Part shown: piece by piece, positions 8,832-18,411 of the stretch | Position numbering within the stretch: the stretch's first letter is position 1 | Layout: each line of letters starts with the position of its first letter | Program-made: the position numbers and the translations under genes | Notes under the pieces: model-generated | What the model saw: the letters and a program-made list of their open reading frames with translations, nothing else | Told to the model about the DNA's origin: nothing | Database searches by the model: none | Source: Ensifer adhaerens | GTDB taxonomy: Bacteria; Pseudomonadota; Alphaproteobacteria; Rhizobiales; Rhizobiaceae | Assembly (NCBI RefSeq): GCF_020035535.1 | Contig: NZ_CP083350.1 | Coordinates: 1,436,501 to 1,500,500, forward strand | Direction of reading: 5' to 3' | Length of the DNA: 64,000 nt

Positions 8832-9578
8832 ATGCGCTTAGACAAAAAAACCGCCTTGATCACCGGTGCTGCTCAGGGGATCGGAAAGGCCATTGCTGAA
8901 CGTCTGGCTTCCGAAGGCGCACGCGTGTTCCTGTCGGATATCAACGAGACGAAGCTGAAAGAGACGGCTCTCGCACTGGACATGCCGTATAAGGTAGCTG
9001 ACGCATCGAAGAAAGCCGATATAAAAGCGCTAGTCTCCGCCGTGCTGGAAGCGTTCGGACATCTGGATATCGTCGTCAACAATGCCGGTATCATCCACGC
9101 CGCTGAACTCCTGGACCTCGAAGAAGAGGATTTCGACCGCGTCCTCGCCGTGAACCTGAAGTCCGCTTTTTTGCTCACGCAGGAGGCCGCACGGCATATG
9201 GTCCCGCGCGCGACGGGCTCGATCATCAACATGTCCTCCGTCAATGCCGTTATCACCATACCGAACCAAATCCCCTATGCCGTTTCCAAGGGCGCCCTAA
9301 ACCAGTTGACCAAGGTTACGGCGATATCGCTGTCGAAGCACAATATTCGGGTTAACGGTGTGGGACCGGGAACAATCGACACTGCAATTGCCGCCGCCGT
9401 CATTCCGGATGCGGAATCTGAGCGCCGAGTAATGTCGCGCACGCCTCTCGGACGCAGAGGTCAGTCTTCCGAAGTCGCGAGTGTCGTCGCTTTCCTCGCA
9501 AGTGACGACGCCTCTTACATTACCGGCCAGACGATCTACCCCGACGGCGGTCGGCTCGGCCTGAACTATACGGTCTGA
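8832..9578 (+). CDS. Short-chain dehydrogenase/reductase (SDR)
   Basis: A 248-residue classical SDR. It has the cofactor motif TGAAQGIG at 11-18, NNAG at 83-86, catalytic Ser about 136, and Tyr149/Lys153 in YAVSK. The Asp in FLSDIN after the second strand suggests preference for NAD(H). The C-terminal YITGQTIYPDGG is standard for the family. It is preceded by an AGGGA ribosome-binding site and lies between the FAD oxidoreductase and hydratase genes, so it probably oxidises or reduces a hydroxy/oxo acid or acyl-CoA intermediate of the same route. Exact substrate unknown. Confidence 0.9.
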   Translation: MRLDKKTALITGAAQGIGKAIAERLASEGARVFLSDINETKLKETALALDMPYKVADASKKADIKALVSAVLEAFGHLDIVVNNAGIIHAAELLDLEEEDFDRVLAVNLKSAFLLTQEAARHMVPRATGSIINMSSVNAVITIPNQIPYAVSKGALNQLTKVTAISLSKHNIRVNGVGPGTIDTAIAAAVIPDAESERRVMSRTPLGRRGQSSEVASVVAFLASDDASYITGQTIYPDGGRLGLNYTV

Positions 9579-9579
9579 C

Positions 9580-10446
9580 ATGGAAGACCAGGAGTTTCAC
9601 TTTCAGCAAAATGAGCCCATCGATTTAGCGTTCCTGCGTAGCTGGATCGGGCGTGAACAGGAAGCAGAAGATGTTCTCACGCCACGGATCGTCGATGGTT
9701 TGCGCGCAACGTTGGATGGGGCAATGTCCTCGACCGCGATCCCGGCTTCGGTTCATTGGTGCCTCGCGCCGGCACTCGCGCGGCAATCCGATCTCAGCCG
9801 CGACGGCCACCCAAATCGAGGCGACTTTCTGCCGCCAGTGCCAGTTGCAAGACGAATGTGGGCCGGCAGCGACGTCGAATTCTTCTCGGATCTCGCGTTG
9901 ATGGACATGGTGACGCGGCGCTCCCGCATCGAAGACGTCGAGGTGAAACAGGGGCGCACCGGTACATTGGTGTTCGTGACCGTTCTCCATGACTGGTCGA
10001 CGGTGCGCGGCCCGACGCTGCGCGAACTCCAGAAAATCGTGTATCGCTCGCCAAGCGCCACGCCGACATCTCGTCCAGCGCCGGTGGAAAAGGCACAGGC
10101 GACCCGTCAACAGGCGGTTGAAGCAAGCGAGGTCCTGTTGTTTCGCTATTCGGCGTTGACCTTTAACGCCCACCGCATTCACTATGACAGACCTTATGCA
10201 ACTGCGGTCGAAGGCTATGGAGGGCTTCTTGTGCACGGACCGTTGCAGGCCTCTCTGCTGCTCGAATATGCCAGAACGCTTCGGGATGGCGAGCGTCCGC
10301 ACCGATTTTCCTTCAAAGGCGTCGAACCGCTTCTCAGCGGACAAACCTTCACGCTCAACGCGAAGGAAAATAGGCAAAGCGTCGATCTTTGGTGCGAGAA
10401 CGCTCAGGGGGGCGTGACCATGACGGCAACGGCGAAGTGGGCATGA
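9580..10446 (+). CDS. HTD2/MaoC-type acyl-CoA hydratase (itaconyl/mesaconyl-CoA hydratase-like)
   Basis: A 288-residue double-hotdog hydratase of the HTD2/FAS1-like dehydratase type. The C-terminal half has YSALTFNAHRIHYDRPYA and GYGGLLVHGPLQASLLLE, the signature seen in mesaconyl-C4-CoA and itaconyl-CoA hydratases and in mitochondrial HTD2. The start is one base after the SDR stop, and the stop overlaps the CitE-like start (ATGA). Beside a class III CoA transferase and a CitE-type lyase this is the expected middle enzyme converting an unsaturated C5 dicarboxyl-CoA to citramalyl-CoA. Related HTD2 proteins use other acyl-CoAs, so the substrate remains inferred. Confidence 0.82.
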   Translation: MEDQEFHFQQNEPIDLAFLRSWIGREQEAEDVLTPRIVDGLRATLDGAMSSTAIPASVHWCLAPALARQSDLSRDGHPNRGDFLPPVPVARRMWAGSDVEFFSDLALMDMVTRRSRIEDVEVKQGRTGTLVFVTVLHDWSTVRGPTLRELQKIVYRSPSATPTSRPAPVEKAQATRQQAVEASEVLLFRYSALTFNAHRIHYDRPYATAVEGYGGLLVHGPLQASLLLEYARTLRDGERPHRFSFKGVEPLLSGQTFTLNAKENRQSVDLWCENAQGGVTMTATAKWA

Positions 10447-11261
10447 TACCATCTCTCCTTGCGCCGCTCTTTGTGCCCGGGAACCGGCCGGATCGGTTCC
10501 CGAAAGCGGCAGCCTCGGGTGCCGACGCCGTTATCTACGACCTTGAAGACGCCGTGGGTCACAATGAAAAAGGCATTGCGCGCAAGGCGATCGCCGGGCG
10601 ACCTGAAACGTCCGTGTACGAGATCGTCCGCGTCAATGCCGCGTCCAGCGGCTTTATGGATCAAGATCTGCAAGCGATTTGCGCCAACCCGCCTTCTGCG
10701 GTGATGGTGGCGAAGACGGAAGGAGCCGACGATCTTGAAAAGGTCACGGCGATGCTCGGATCACAAATCACGCTGATCCCGCTAATTGAGACCGCGCGGG
10801 GGTTGGTCAGCCTCACTGACGTACTCGCCAACGATGCTGTTCTATGTCTGGCCTTTGGGTCGATCGACTTTGCTCTCGATATCGGCAGTAGCCACGAGCG
10901 CCTAGCCTTGCTGGCAGCGCGTTCCGAACTGGTTCTTCGATCTCGTTTAGCAAACCGACAATCGCCGATCGATGGTGTAACCGTTGCAATCGACGACGCC
11001 GTGGCCATCAAGGACGACGCGTTGCATGCGAAATCCCTGGGCTTCGGCGGAAAGCTAGCCGTGCACCCACGCCAGATCGCACCAATATTCTCTGCTTTTT
11101 CCGTCTCGGATGAGGAGATTGCGTGGGCAAGACGCGTGTTGCATTCGTCTCAAGACGGAAATTCCGATAAGCTCTATGGACAGATGATTGACCGTCCGGT
11201 GATGGAGCGAGCAAAGTCTGTTTTGGCAAAAGCATCGCTCAGCAAACGCAGCCTGCGATAA
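10443..11261 (+). CDS. HpcH/HpaI-CitE-type lyase (citramalyl-CoA lyase-like)
   Basis: A 272-residue CitE-family beta/alpha barrel. LAPLFVPGNRPDRFPKA and DAVIYDLEDAVG mark the acyl-CoA-binding and metal-binding N-terminus, LIPLIETARGL carries a metal ligand Glu, and GFGGKLAVHPRQI is the conserved C-terminal loop. I start at ATG 10443, which overlaps the hydratase stop; a longer in-frame start at 10389 lies inside that gene. Relatives cleave malyl-CoA, citramalyl-CoA or citryl-CoA to acetyl-CoA plus an oxo acid. Here it probably cleaves the product of the preceding hydratase, giving acetyl-CoA and pyruvate if the substrate is citramalyl-CoA. Last gene of the right arm. Confidence 0.85.
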   Translation: MIPSLLAPLFVPGNRPDRFPKAAASGADAVIYDLEDAVGHNEKGIARKAIAGRPETSVYEIVRVNAASSGFMDQDLQAICANPPSAVMVAKTEGADDLEKVTAMLGSQITLIPLIETARGLVSLTDVLANDAVLCLAFGSIDFALDIGSSHERLALLAARSELVLRSRLANRQSPIDGVTVAIDDAVAIKDDALHAKSLGFGGKLAVHPRQIAPIFSAFSVSDEEIAWARRVLHSSQDGNSDKLYGQMIDRPVMERAKSVLAKASLSKRSLR

Positions 11262-11755
11262 TGAGGGAGCCGCCACAGAGGTATCTTGGTGCCATAAGCG
11301 CGTCAGTCTTACGGATGAAAAGGCAAAAAACCAGATTCAATGGTAGGGAATCCAGGGCTTTCCGTCTGAGAGCTCGAATTCACAGACGCTGCACACAATG
11401 CAAGTATCCCGCTTTGCCACGGCCAACCCCGTTACAAAGAGACGCCTGCACGCTCCGCCGTTTGCTGACGCTGCAGTCCTCTTTTCTCCGAGTATCATTG
11501 AACAACTTTTAAGAGGGCCATCCCGTTCAGACCTCTGGAGGAGCGGATTTTCCATGGAATGTACTGAAGCGTACAGCGACGGATAAACTCCGCAGCCGTC
11601 GGGTAGCATTCATCAACGCGGTTTTCGGACAACGATTCCGCAGCGTTCCGGTGTAGATTCCGGCCGTCGAATTGGCGTATTCCGTCCTCCCGGTCCTGTG
11701 ACCAAAGAGAGAGTCAGGGAGTTTTACTGGTTAATGAACAATGAAGTCCCGTGGC
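11262..11755. other. Intergenic region between the two catabolic loci
   Basis: About 490 bp between the convergent ends of the CitE-like and biotin-carboxylase genes. Several short open frames exist on both strands, but none has a credible ribosome-binding site, homology or codon pattern. No clear terminator hairpin was seen. Confidence 0.5.
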
Positions 11756-13483
11756 CTAAGGTTCGAAGCGAGCGATTTCAGCTCCAGCCTGCAAATAGGC
11801 TCCCGCCTTGGCACTGATCCGGATCTTGCCTGATTGCGGTGCAGCGACCTGGGTTTCCATCTTCATTGCCTCCATCACAGCGATCAGATCTCCGGCAGAG
11901 ACCTCTGCGCCATCCTCGACCTTGAAGGCCTGCAGCGTGCCGGAGATCGGCGCGGCAATGCTCGCCGCATCCTCAACCTTTGCTGCAACCGGGGCAGCGC
12001 TCGCGCCGGAAAGCCCGCCGAGGCCGGCAAGCAGCGCTGCCGGGATGCCGAGCGCGTGGCGCTTGCCGTCGATCTCGACATGGGTGCGGATCAGATGCTG
12101 GTCGGCCACCGGCTCGGGCCGGGCAGCTGCGGCAAGACGGTCGGCAAAATCGGTCTCGATCCAGCGCGTATGCACCTTGAAACCGTTCTCGCCGACGAAT
12201 TCCTCCGTCTCGATCGCGGCGCGATGGAAGGGCAGAACCGTGGCAATGCCCTCGATGCGGAATTCCTTCAGGGCGCGGCGGGCGCGTCTCAATGCCTCCT
12301 CGCGCGTGGCGCCGGTGACGATCAGCTTTGCCATCAGCGAATCGAAGGTGCCAGGCACGGTCGAACCTGCGGTCACGCCGCTGTCGAGCCGGATGCCGGG
12401 GCCGGACGGCGCCTCGAAGGCGGTGATGGCGCCCGGCGTCGGAAGGAAGCCCCTGCCGGGATCCTCGGCATTGATGCGGAATTCGATCGAGTGGCCGCGC
12501 GGTGCGGGCGTTTCCGTCACGCGGAGCGGTAGCCCATCGGCGATACGGAACTGTTCGATGACGAGGTCGATGCCGGTCGTCTCTTCGGTCACCGGATGCT
12601 CGACCTGCAGGCGCGTATTGACTTCGAGGAAGGAGATCGTGCCGTCGAGGCCGAGCAGGAACTCGACGGTGCCCGCGCCCGCATAGCCGGCGGCCGCGCA
12701 AATCTTTTTGGCGGCATCGTGAATCGACTGGCGCTGGGCTTCGGTGAGGAACGGCGCTGGTGCCTCCTCGACGAGCTTCTGGTTGCGCCGCTGCAAGGAG
12801 CAGTCGCGGGTGCCGAGCACCAGTACGTTGCCGTGCTTGTCGGCCAGCACCTGCGCCTCGATGTGGCGCGGGCGATCGAGGAACCGCTCGAGGAAGCATT
12901 CGCCGCGGCCGAAGGCTGCTTTGGCTTCGCGCACGGCGGAATCGTAGAGTTCCGCCACTTCCTCCATCTTCCAGGCGACCTTCAGGCCACGGCCGCCGCC
13001 GCCATGGGCCGCCTTGATGGCTACGGGCAGCCCGTGCTGTTCGGCAAAGGCGATGACTTCGGCGGCGGTCTCGACCGGGCCGTCGCTGCCGGCAACCAGG
13101 GGCGCACCGACACTTTGCGCAATGCGGCGTGCCTCGACTTTGTCGCCAAGCGCTTCGATGACATGCGGGTCCGGGCCGATCCAGATGAGGCCCGCATCGA
13201 TTACCGCGCGGGCGAATTCGGCCCGCTCGGACAGGAAGCCGTAGCCGGGATGAACAGCATCGGCGCCGGAGCGCTTGGCGATGTCGATCAGCTTGGCGAT
13301 ATCGAGATAGGTCTCGGTCGGACGGCTGCCGGAAAGGCCATAGGCTTCGTGGGCCAGCTTGACGAACAGCGCGTCCATGTCCGGATCGGCATAGACGGCG
13401 ACCGACTGCAGGCCGTGGTCGCGACAGGCCCGGATGATGCGCACTGCGATCTCGCCGCGATTGGCAATCAGGACTTTCTGCAT
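11756..13483 (-). CDS. Biotin carboxylase-BCCP fusion protein
   Basis: A 575-residue protein with an AccC-like biotin carboxylase (about residues 1-450) followed by a biotinyl carrier domain (about 505-575). It starts [20 protein letters not shown] and has [14 protein letters not shown], the ATP-grasp loop [12 protein letters not shown], and [21 protein letters not shown] near the C-terminus places the biotinylated lysine at about residue 541. It transfers ATP-activated bicarbonate to its own biotin. The partner is probably the fused PxpB-PxpC protein encoded directly upstream, whose AHS1/AHS2 domains have the fold of the urea-carboxylase carboxyltransferase. No acetyl- or propionyl-CoA-type carboxyltransferase gene is nearby. 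Last gene of the minus-strand operon. Confidence 0.92.
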   Translation of the reverse strand: MQKVLIANRGEIAVRIIRACRDHGLQSVAVYADPDMDALFVKLAHEAYGLSGSRPTETYLDIAKLIDIAKRSGADAVHPGYGFLSERAEFARAVIDAGLIWIGPDPHVIEALGDKVEARRIAQSVGAPLVAGSDGPVETAAEVIAFAEQHGLPVAIKAAHGGGGRGLKVAWKMEEVAELYDSAVREAKAAFGRGECFLERFLDRPRHIEAQVLADKHGNVLVLGTRDCSLQRRNQKLVEEAPAPFLTEAQRQSIHDAAKKICAAAGYAGAGTVEFLLGLDGTISFLEVNTRLQVEHPVTEETTGIDLVIEQFRIADGLPLRVTETPAPRGHSIEFRINAEDPGRGFLPTPGAITAFEAPSGPGIRLDSGVTAGSTVPGTFDSLMAKLIVTGATREEALRRARRALKEFRIEGIATVLPFHRAAIETEEFVGENGFKVHTRWIETDFADRLAAAARPEPVADQHLIRTHVEIDGKRHALGIPAALLAGLGGLSGASAAPVAAKVEDAASIAAPISGTLQAFKVEDGAEVSAGDLIAVMEAMKMETQVAAPQSGKIRISAKAGAYLQAGAEIARFEP

Positions 13484-13524
13484 GGGTGTATCCTCACTTA
13501 TATTGGGGCGGCCAGGCCGCGGTC

Positions 13525-15120
13525 TCAGGCCTTTGCGGGCCGGACATCCGCAAACGTTGTCACGGGCCGGAAACGGATCTGGGCATTGACCGGGATCTGC
13601 CCGGCGAGATCGAGATGATATTCGGCGACCGTGCCGATGACCGGGTAGCCGCCGGTCAGCGGATGGTCGGCGAGAAAGAGCACGGGCTGACCGCTGTGCG
13701 GCACCTGGATGGCACCGGTCGCCGTCCCCTCGCTCGGCAGTTCCGCCTTGTCCTTGCGTTCAAGCGCAGTTTCCCCCGAGAGACGGATGCCGACGCGGTT
13801 CGACTGCGGCGTCACCTGGAAGAGCTGGCCCGAGAGGCTGGCGATGCCTGCTTCGGTGAACCAGTCGCTGCGCGGACCCATGACGACGTCGAGCGTCACG
13901 GTTTCACCGGGCACGGGGAAGGCGAAGGCCGGCGCTTCTGTCAGCGACACGCTCGTCAGCGCCCCGCTTTCCTCCTCGACGATCAGCACGGCGCCCGCCG
14001 TGACCGGATCCGGACCGACGACGGCGAGCGTGTCGGTCGAGGCGCTACCGAGCACCGGCTTCACTTTGAAGCCGCCGCGAATGGCGAGATAGCTGCGCGC
14101 CCCCGACGGTGCCTGGCCGACCGTGACGACGTCGCCGGACTCCAGCGAGACCGGCTGATAGGTATCCGCGCTGAACGTGCGGCCAGTGGCGTCGCGGATT
14201 GCGATTGGACAGGGTGCGCCGGTGAGAGCAATGACGGCCCGGCCGGACGCCTCGAAGGAAAAGCCGCCGAGGATGATTTCAAGGCAGGGCGTACCAGTGA
14301 CATTGCCGACGACACGGTTGGCCGCCTGCAGCGCCCCGCGGTCAAGTGCACCGGAGGACGATACGCCCTGGCCGGTCTGGCCATAGCGGCCGAGATCCTG
14401 GAACAATGCCGGCATGGGTGCTGCCAGCACCTTCAGCGTGACCGCTGCAGTCGCGGTACCTGGCAGGGCGGCAGCCTTGACCGGTGCAGGCGAAGCCGTA
14501 ACCGGCCGCGTTGCCATATCGAAGAAGCGCACGCGATGGCCGGGCTGGAACAGTGCCGGCGGATCGCGCGAGAGATCCCACATCTTCTCCGGGGTCGTGC
14601 CGATGATCTGCCAGCCGCCGGGACTTGCTTGCGGATAGACACCGGAAAACGCGCCTGCGAGCGCGACCGATCCGGCCGGGATCCGGGTGCGCGGGCTCTG
14701 GCGGCGCGGCACCTGCAGTGCGGGATCACCGCCGACAAGATAACCGAACCCCGGCGCGAAGCCGCAGAAAGCGACGGTGAAAGTGCTCTCCGTGTGGCGG
14801 CGGATGACCTCTTCGATGGAAAGACCGGTCAGCTCGGCCACATCGGCAAGGTCTTCGCCATCGTAGCGAACCGGGATTTCGACGAGCTGGTCGGAAGGCG
14901 CGATACGGGCCGAAAGGTCACGGGTGGCGATCTCGCCGGCCAGCGTCTCCGCGGTGAGCTTTCCCGCACGGAAGCGGATCATCAGCGTGCGGGCAGCCGG
15001 AACCATGTCCACGATGCCTTCCACCGGATCGGTTTCGAGCGACGCAAACAGCGCCAGCGTCTCGTCGAGATCGGCAAGTTCGACCAACAGGGTCGTCAGG
15101 TTGACGGGCAGGAAACGCAT
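13525..15120 (-). CDS. Fused PxpB-PxpC (AHS1-AHS2, KipI-KipA) protein
   Basis: A 531-residue fusion. Residues about 1-215 are AHS1/KipI-like ([35 protein letters not shown]), and about 230-525 are AHS2/KipA-like ([60 protein letters not shown]). The ATG at 15120 is preceded by TGAGGATCC and lies 7 bp after the DUF1445 stop; the longer frame to 15195 overlaps that gene. In the first pxp locus (1-1724) these subunits are separate proteins. Together with the BC-BCCP gene it reproduces, as two proteins, the domain set of urea carboxylase, so either a 5-oxoprolinase or a lactam/amide carboxylase role is possible. Confidence 0.9.
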   Translation of the reverse strand: MRFLPVNLTTLLVELADLDETLALFASLETDPVEGIVDMVPAARTLMIRFRAGKLTAETLAGEIATRDLSARIAPSDQLVEIPVRYDGEDLADVAELTGLSIEEVIRRHTESTFTVAFCGFAPGFGYLVGGDPALQVPRRQSPRTRIPAGSVALAGAFSGVYPQASPGGWQIIGTTPEKMWDLSRDPPALFQPGHRVRFFDMATRPVTASPAPVKAAALPGTATAAVTLKVLAAPMPALFQDLGRYGQTGQGVSSSGALDRGALQAANRVVGNVTGTPCLEIILGGFSFEASGRAVIALTGAPCPIAIRDATGRTFSADTYQPVSLESGDVVTVGQAPSGARSYLAIRGGFKVKPVLGSASTDTLAVVGPDPVTAGAVLIVEEESGALTSVSLTEAPAFAFPVPGETVTLDVVMGPRSDWFTEAGIASLSGQLFQVTPQSNRVGIRLSGETALERKDKAELPSEGTATGAIQVPHSGQPVLFLADHPLTGGYPVIGTVAEYHLDLAGQIPVNAQIRFRPVTTFADVRPAKA

Positions 15121-15127
15121 CGGATCC

Positions 15128-15934
15128 TCAGGCGTGATAGGCGGTGTCGGGAATGTCGGTAATGAACATATGCCCCGGCGCGTGGGTGATGGCAAAGGGC
15201 ACGCCCGACGCCATCACGGCGGCTTGCGGGGTCACGCCGCACGCCCAGAACACCGGGATCTCGCCTGGCTCGATCCTGACGGGATCGCCGAATTCTGGCC
15301 GTGACAGATCCTTGATGCCGATTTCTTCCGGTGCGCCGATATGAACAGGCGCGCCGTGCACGGCCGGGAAACGCCCGGAGATCGTCGCTGCGTCGGCAAC
15401 CCGGTTCGCCTTGATCGGCCGCATCGACACGACCATGTTGCCATGCAGGCGGCCGGCCGGGCGGCAGGCCCTGTCGGTCAGATACATCGGCACGTTGGAC
15501 TTGTCGGTGATGTGGCGGATCTCGATGCCTGCCTCCACCATCGGGGTCTCGAAGGTGAAGCTGCAGCCGATCAGGAAGCTGACGAGATCGGGATGCTCCG
15601 CCCAGGCGGCCGTCGCATCGGCCGTTTCTTCGGCAAGCTTGCCGTCGCGCCAAATGCGGTAGAGTGGCAAGTCGGCGCGCAGATCGGCGCCCGGAGCCAA
15701 AAGAGTCGCGTGCGAACCCGGATCGGAGACGTCGAGCACCGGGCAGGCCTTTGGATTGCGTTGGGCGTAGAGCAGGAAATCGAAGGCCCAGTCGCGCGGC
15801 AGCACGATCATGTTTGCCTGGGTGAAGCCGGGTGCGACCCCGGAGGTGGGCTCGACGCGGCCGCTGCGGTAGCGCTCGCGCGCCGCCCGTGCCGCTCCGG
15901 CATCGACGTGGCCGAGGTTTTCAATCGCGATCAT
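15128..15934 (-). CDS. DUF1445 (YcsI-type) putative hydro-lyase
   Basis: A 268-residue DUF1445 protein. Recognisable segments are [17 protein letters not shown] near the start, [10 protein letters not shown] in the middle, [19 protein letters not shown], and the C-terminal [11 protein letters not shown] and [17 protein letters not shown]. The family includes Bacillus YcsI, which is encoded with pxpA-, transporter- and kip-like genes, and is distantly related to part of the mammalian D-glutamate cyclase protein. A role in 5-oxo-D-proline/D-glutamate chemistry is therefore plausible but not proven. It sits between pxpA and the fused pxpBC gene. Confidence 0.88.
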   Translation of the reverse strand: MIAIENLGHVDAGAARAARERYRSGRVEPTSGVAPGFTQANMIVLPRDWAFDFLLYAQRNPKACPVLDVSDPGSHATLLAPGADLRADLPLYRIWRDGKLAEETADATAAWAEHPDLVSFLIGCSFTFETPMVEAGIEIRHITDKSNVPMYLTDRACRPAGRLHGNMVVSMRPIKANRVADAATISGRFPAVHGAPVHIGAPEEIGIKDLSRPEFGDPVRIEPGEIPVFWACGVTPQAAVMASGVPFAITHAPGHMFITDIPDTAYHA

Positions 15935-15953
15935 CGTTTCCTCCCGGTCTTGC

Positions 15954-16718
15954 TCAGACGGCCAGGAACGAGCGGACGGTGATGCCGTCCGTCTCGAAGG
16001 CCTGGCGGATGGCCCGAGCGATCACGACAGCGCCGGGGCTGTCGCCATGCACGCAGATCGACTGCGCATCGATCTTGATGGTCGAGCCGTCGATCGCCTC
16101 GAGCGTGCCCTCACGGGCAAGCTGCAGCATGCGGCGGGCGATCACGCCCGTATCGTGCAGCACGGCGCCCGGCTCGCGGCGCGAGACGAGCTGGCCGTCC
16201 GGCGTATAGGCGCGGTCGGCGAAGGCCTCGGCGACGGTTTTGAGGCCCGATCTACGGGCGAGGTCGAGGATGGATGCGCCGGCGAGGCCCATGAGCACCA
16301 GATCCGGGTCGATGGCCTTGATGCCGTCGATCACTGCCTGACCCTGTTTCGGGTCATGGGCAATGCGATTGTAGAGCGCGCCATGCGGCTTGACGTAGGT
16401 GACGGCGACCCCGGCAGCGGCGGCAACGCCTTTCAGCGCGCCGATCTGGTAGATGACGTCTGCGGTCAATTCCGGGCCAGTGACATCCATGTCACGCCGG
16501 CCGAAGCCGACGCGATCGGGATAGGAGACATGGGCCCCGACCGAAACGCCCTTTTCGGTGGCCGCTCTGACCGTCTTCAGGATGCCGAGCGGATCACCGG
16601 CATGAAAACCGCAGGCGACATTGGCGCTGGAGACGATGGAAAGCATCGCCGCATCGTCGCCCATGCCCCAGGCGCCATAGCTTTCGCCAAGGTCGCTGTT
16701 CAGATCGATGGCAGTCAT
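15954..16718 (-). CDS. pxpA: PxpA / LamB-YcsF 5-oxoprolinase subunit A (second copy)
   Basis: A 254-residue LamB/YcsF-family protein starting [18 protein letters not shown], with [42 protein letters not shown] and [12 protein letters not shown]. The ATG at 16718 has an AAGGAG ribosome-binding site; an in-frame extension to 16820 has no support. It is the catalytic partner expected for the fused PxpB-PxpC protein of this locus. The family core matches the copy at 957-1724, but the two proteins differ at many positions, so each locus probably keeps its own set. Confidence 0.92.
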   Translation of the reverse strand: MTAIDLNSDLGESYGAWGMGDDAAMLSIVSSANVACGFHAGDPLGILKTVRAATEKGVSVGAHVSYPDRVGFGRRDMDVTGPELTADVIYQIGALKGVAAAAGVAVTYVKPHGALYNRIAHDPKQGQAVIDGIKAIDPDLVLMGLAGASILDLARRSGLKTVAEAFADRAYTPDGQLVSRREPGAVLHDTGVIARRMLQLAREGTLEAIDGSTIKIDAQSICVHGDSPGAVVIARAIRQAFETDGITVRSFLAV

Positions 16719-16835
16719 GTCGGATCTCCTTGCATCACGCTGATTTCGCCCGGACCGGTCCAAGAACGTGATCGATTCTAACGCGTTAGGGCGGGGATGC
16801 GGGCGGAAGGCCGCCCGCACCTTAGCTCATTGCAC

Positions 16836-18092
16836 TCAGGCCGAAAGCAGCGCGAAGATCGGGCCGATCGACTTGTAGCCCATGTACCAGGTGATACCGC
16901 AGACGAACACGCCGAGCGCCAGCAGCCAGCGCGGATAGCGATAGCCGCCCATCAGGTCGGAACGGGCCCAGGCCGCGTACATGAAGATCGACAGGCCGAC
17001 CGGCAGGACGAGGCCGTTCAAGCCACCGACGAAGACAAGCATGGCGGCCGGCGGGGTAGTGATCAGCATGTAGGCGATCAGCGAGACGGCAATGAAGACG
17101 ACGGTGGCGAAGTGGCGCTGGCGTTCCGTCATATCCTTCTTGAACGCGGTCAGGAACGAGACCGACGTGTAGGCAGCTCCGATGATGCTGGTCATCGCCG
17201 AGGCAAGGAAGACTGCGCCAAAGAGGCGAAGACCAAGATTCCCTGCAGCAGCTTGAAACGCCTGGCCGGCCGGATTTGCCGCCTTGCCCGTCAAGTCGAT
17301 GGCGACACCGCTGGCGACGACGCCGAGGACGGCAAGGAACAGGATGAAACGAAGGACGCCGGTAATCGCAATGCCGCTCAGTGCTGCCCGGTTCACGGCA
17401 GCGAGGTTTTCAACGCCAACGGTGCCCTTGTCCAAAAGGCGATGCGCCCCGGCATAGGTGATGTACCCGCCAACGGTGCCGCCGACGATGGTGGTGATCG
17501 TTGCAAAGTCGATGACATCGGGCAGGACCGTTTGGCGCAGCGCTTCCGCTACCGGCGGACCGGATACGACCGCCGCGTAAAGAATAAGGGCGAGCTTAAT
17601 GAAAGCTGCCACATAGACCACGCGGTCCATTGCAACGCCCGCGCGCCTCGAAAGGAAGATACCGATCGCCGCCAGTGCGCCAATGAGGCCGCCGATCTTC
17701 GGATCGAGATCGATCATGGCGTTGAAGCCGAGGCCGGCACCGCCAATGTTGCCGATGTTGAAAAATAGTCCGCCGACTATGACGAGTACGGCAAGGAAAT
17801 AGCCAGAGCCAGGTATCGCTGCATTGGCAATGTCGGAGGCCCGCATCCGGGTAATGGTGACGATCCGCCAGATGTTTGCCTGGACGACGAAGTCAATCAG
17901 AATGGAAACTAGGATGCCGAAGGCAAATGCCGCTCCAAGCTTCACCGTAAATGTGGCGGTCTGCGTAATGAAGCCAGGACCGACGGCCGACATTGACATC
18001 AGAAAGATTGCCGCCATCAAGGCCGCGCGACGCGCCTTGACTGACGTTGGCGGCGACGCGGCGCCGGCGGATGAAATCGCTGGTTGTTCCAT
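16836..18092 (-). CDS. NRAMP-superfamily transporter (YcsG-like)
   Basis: A 418-residue integral membrane protein with about 11 hydrophobic segments, starting just after a polar N-tail with AAIFLMSMSAVGPGFITQTATFTVKLG. The GPGFITQTA segment corresponds to the conserved first helix of NRAMP-like carriers. ATG 18092 is preceded by GGAGGGG at good spacing; the longer frame to 18197 is less likely. YcsG of Bacillus, from the same pxp neighbourhood, is the closest functional analogy. Metal-binding motifs of true NRAMP proteins are not evident, so an organic substrate such as 5-oxoproline is a reasonable inference. First gene of the second pxp operon, divergent from the GntR gene. Confidence 0.82.
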   Translation of the reverse strand: MEQPAISSAGAASPPTSVKARRAALMAAIFLMSMSAVGPGFITQTATFTVKLGAAFAFGILVSILIDFVVQANIWRIVTITRMRASDIANAAIPGSGYFLAVLVIVGGLFFNIGNIGGAGLGFNAMIDLDPKIGGLIGALAAIGIFLSRRAGVAMDRVVYVAAFIKLALILYAAVVSGPPVAEALRQTVLPDVIDFATITTIVGGTVGGYITYAGAHRLLDKGTVGVENLAAVNRAALSGIAITGVLRFILFLAVLGVVASGVAIDLTGKAANPAGQAFQAAAGNLGLRLFGAVFLASAMTSIIGAAYTSVSFLTAFKKDMTERQRHFATVVFIAVSLIAYMLITTPPAAMLVFVGGLNGLVLPVGLSIFMYAAWARSDLMGGYRYPRWLLALGVFVCGITWYMGYKSIGPIFALLSA

Positions 18093-18174
18093 AAACCCCT
18101 CCATATTAGCGGACTGCCTCCCCGAGCATCCTGGGCTAGCCGCGGTGTTGATGGGCGCTACGGTGACACGTTTC

Positions 18175-18193
18175 ACAATTCTGTCAAGATTGT
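18175..18193. promoter_or_regulatory. Imperfect palindrome in the transporter/gntR divergent region
   Basis: ACAATTCTG-T-CAAGATTGT has 7 of 9 arm positions matching. It lies about 83 bp upstream of the transporter start in a gap that is AT-rich compared with the genes. It is a candidate operator for the GntR-type regulator encoded next to it. Confidence 0.35.
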
Positions 18194-18411
18194 TCAACGA
18201 TTATTATTGTAACGTTCTACTATCTATTACGATCGTTGAGCGAACAAATCAGACCGAGCGGACTGCAATTTCGTTTCTCTTTAAGGGGTTGGGTTATTGA
18301 AGCCACTAAACCTATCGAACGGTAGCATTCGGTCTCCCGACTACAAATTTCCTCATGTGTTCCCATTCGAACCGAACCGCTATATCGATGCGCAAGGGGA
18401 GGGTGATTCAA

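Noticed and set aside
12596..13618. A 340-codon plus-strand open frame
   Set aside because: Antisense of the biotin carboxylase gene with Arg/Gly-rich low-complexity translation and no domain.
13486..15162. A 558-codon plus-strand open frame
   Set aside because: It is the antisense of the fused PxpB-PxpC gene, which has full family motifs; high GC creates long antisense frames.
16797..17768. A 323-codon plus-strand frame
   Set aside because: Antisense of the NRAMP-like transporter; highly charged translation typical of an antisense shadow.
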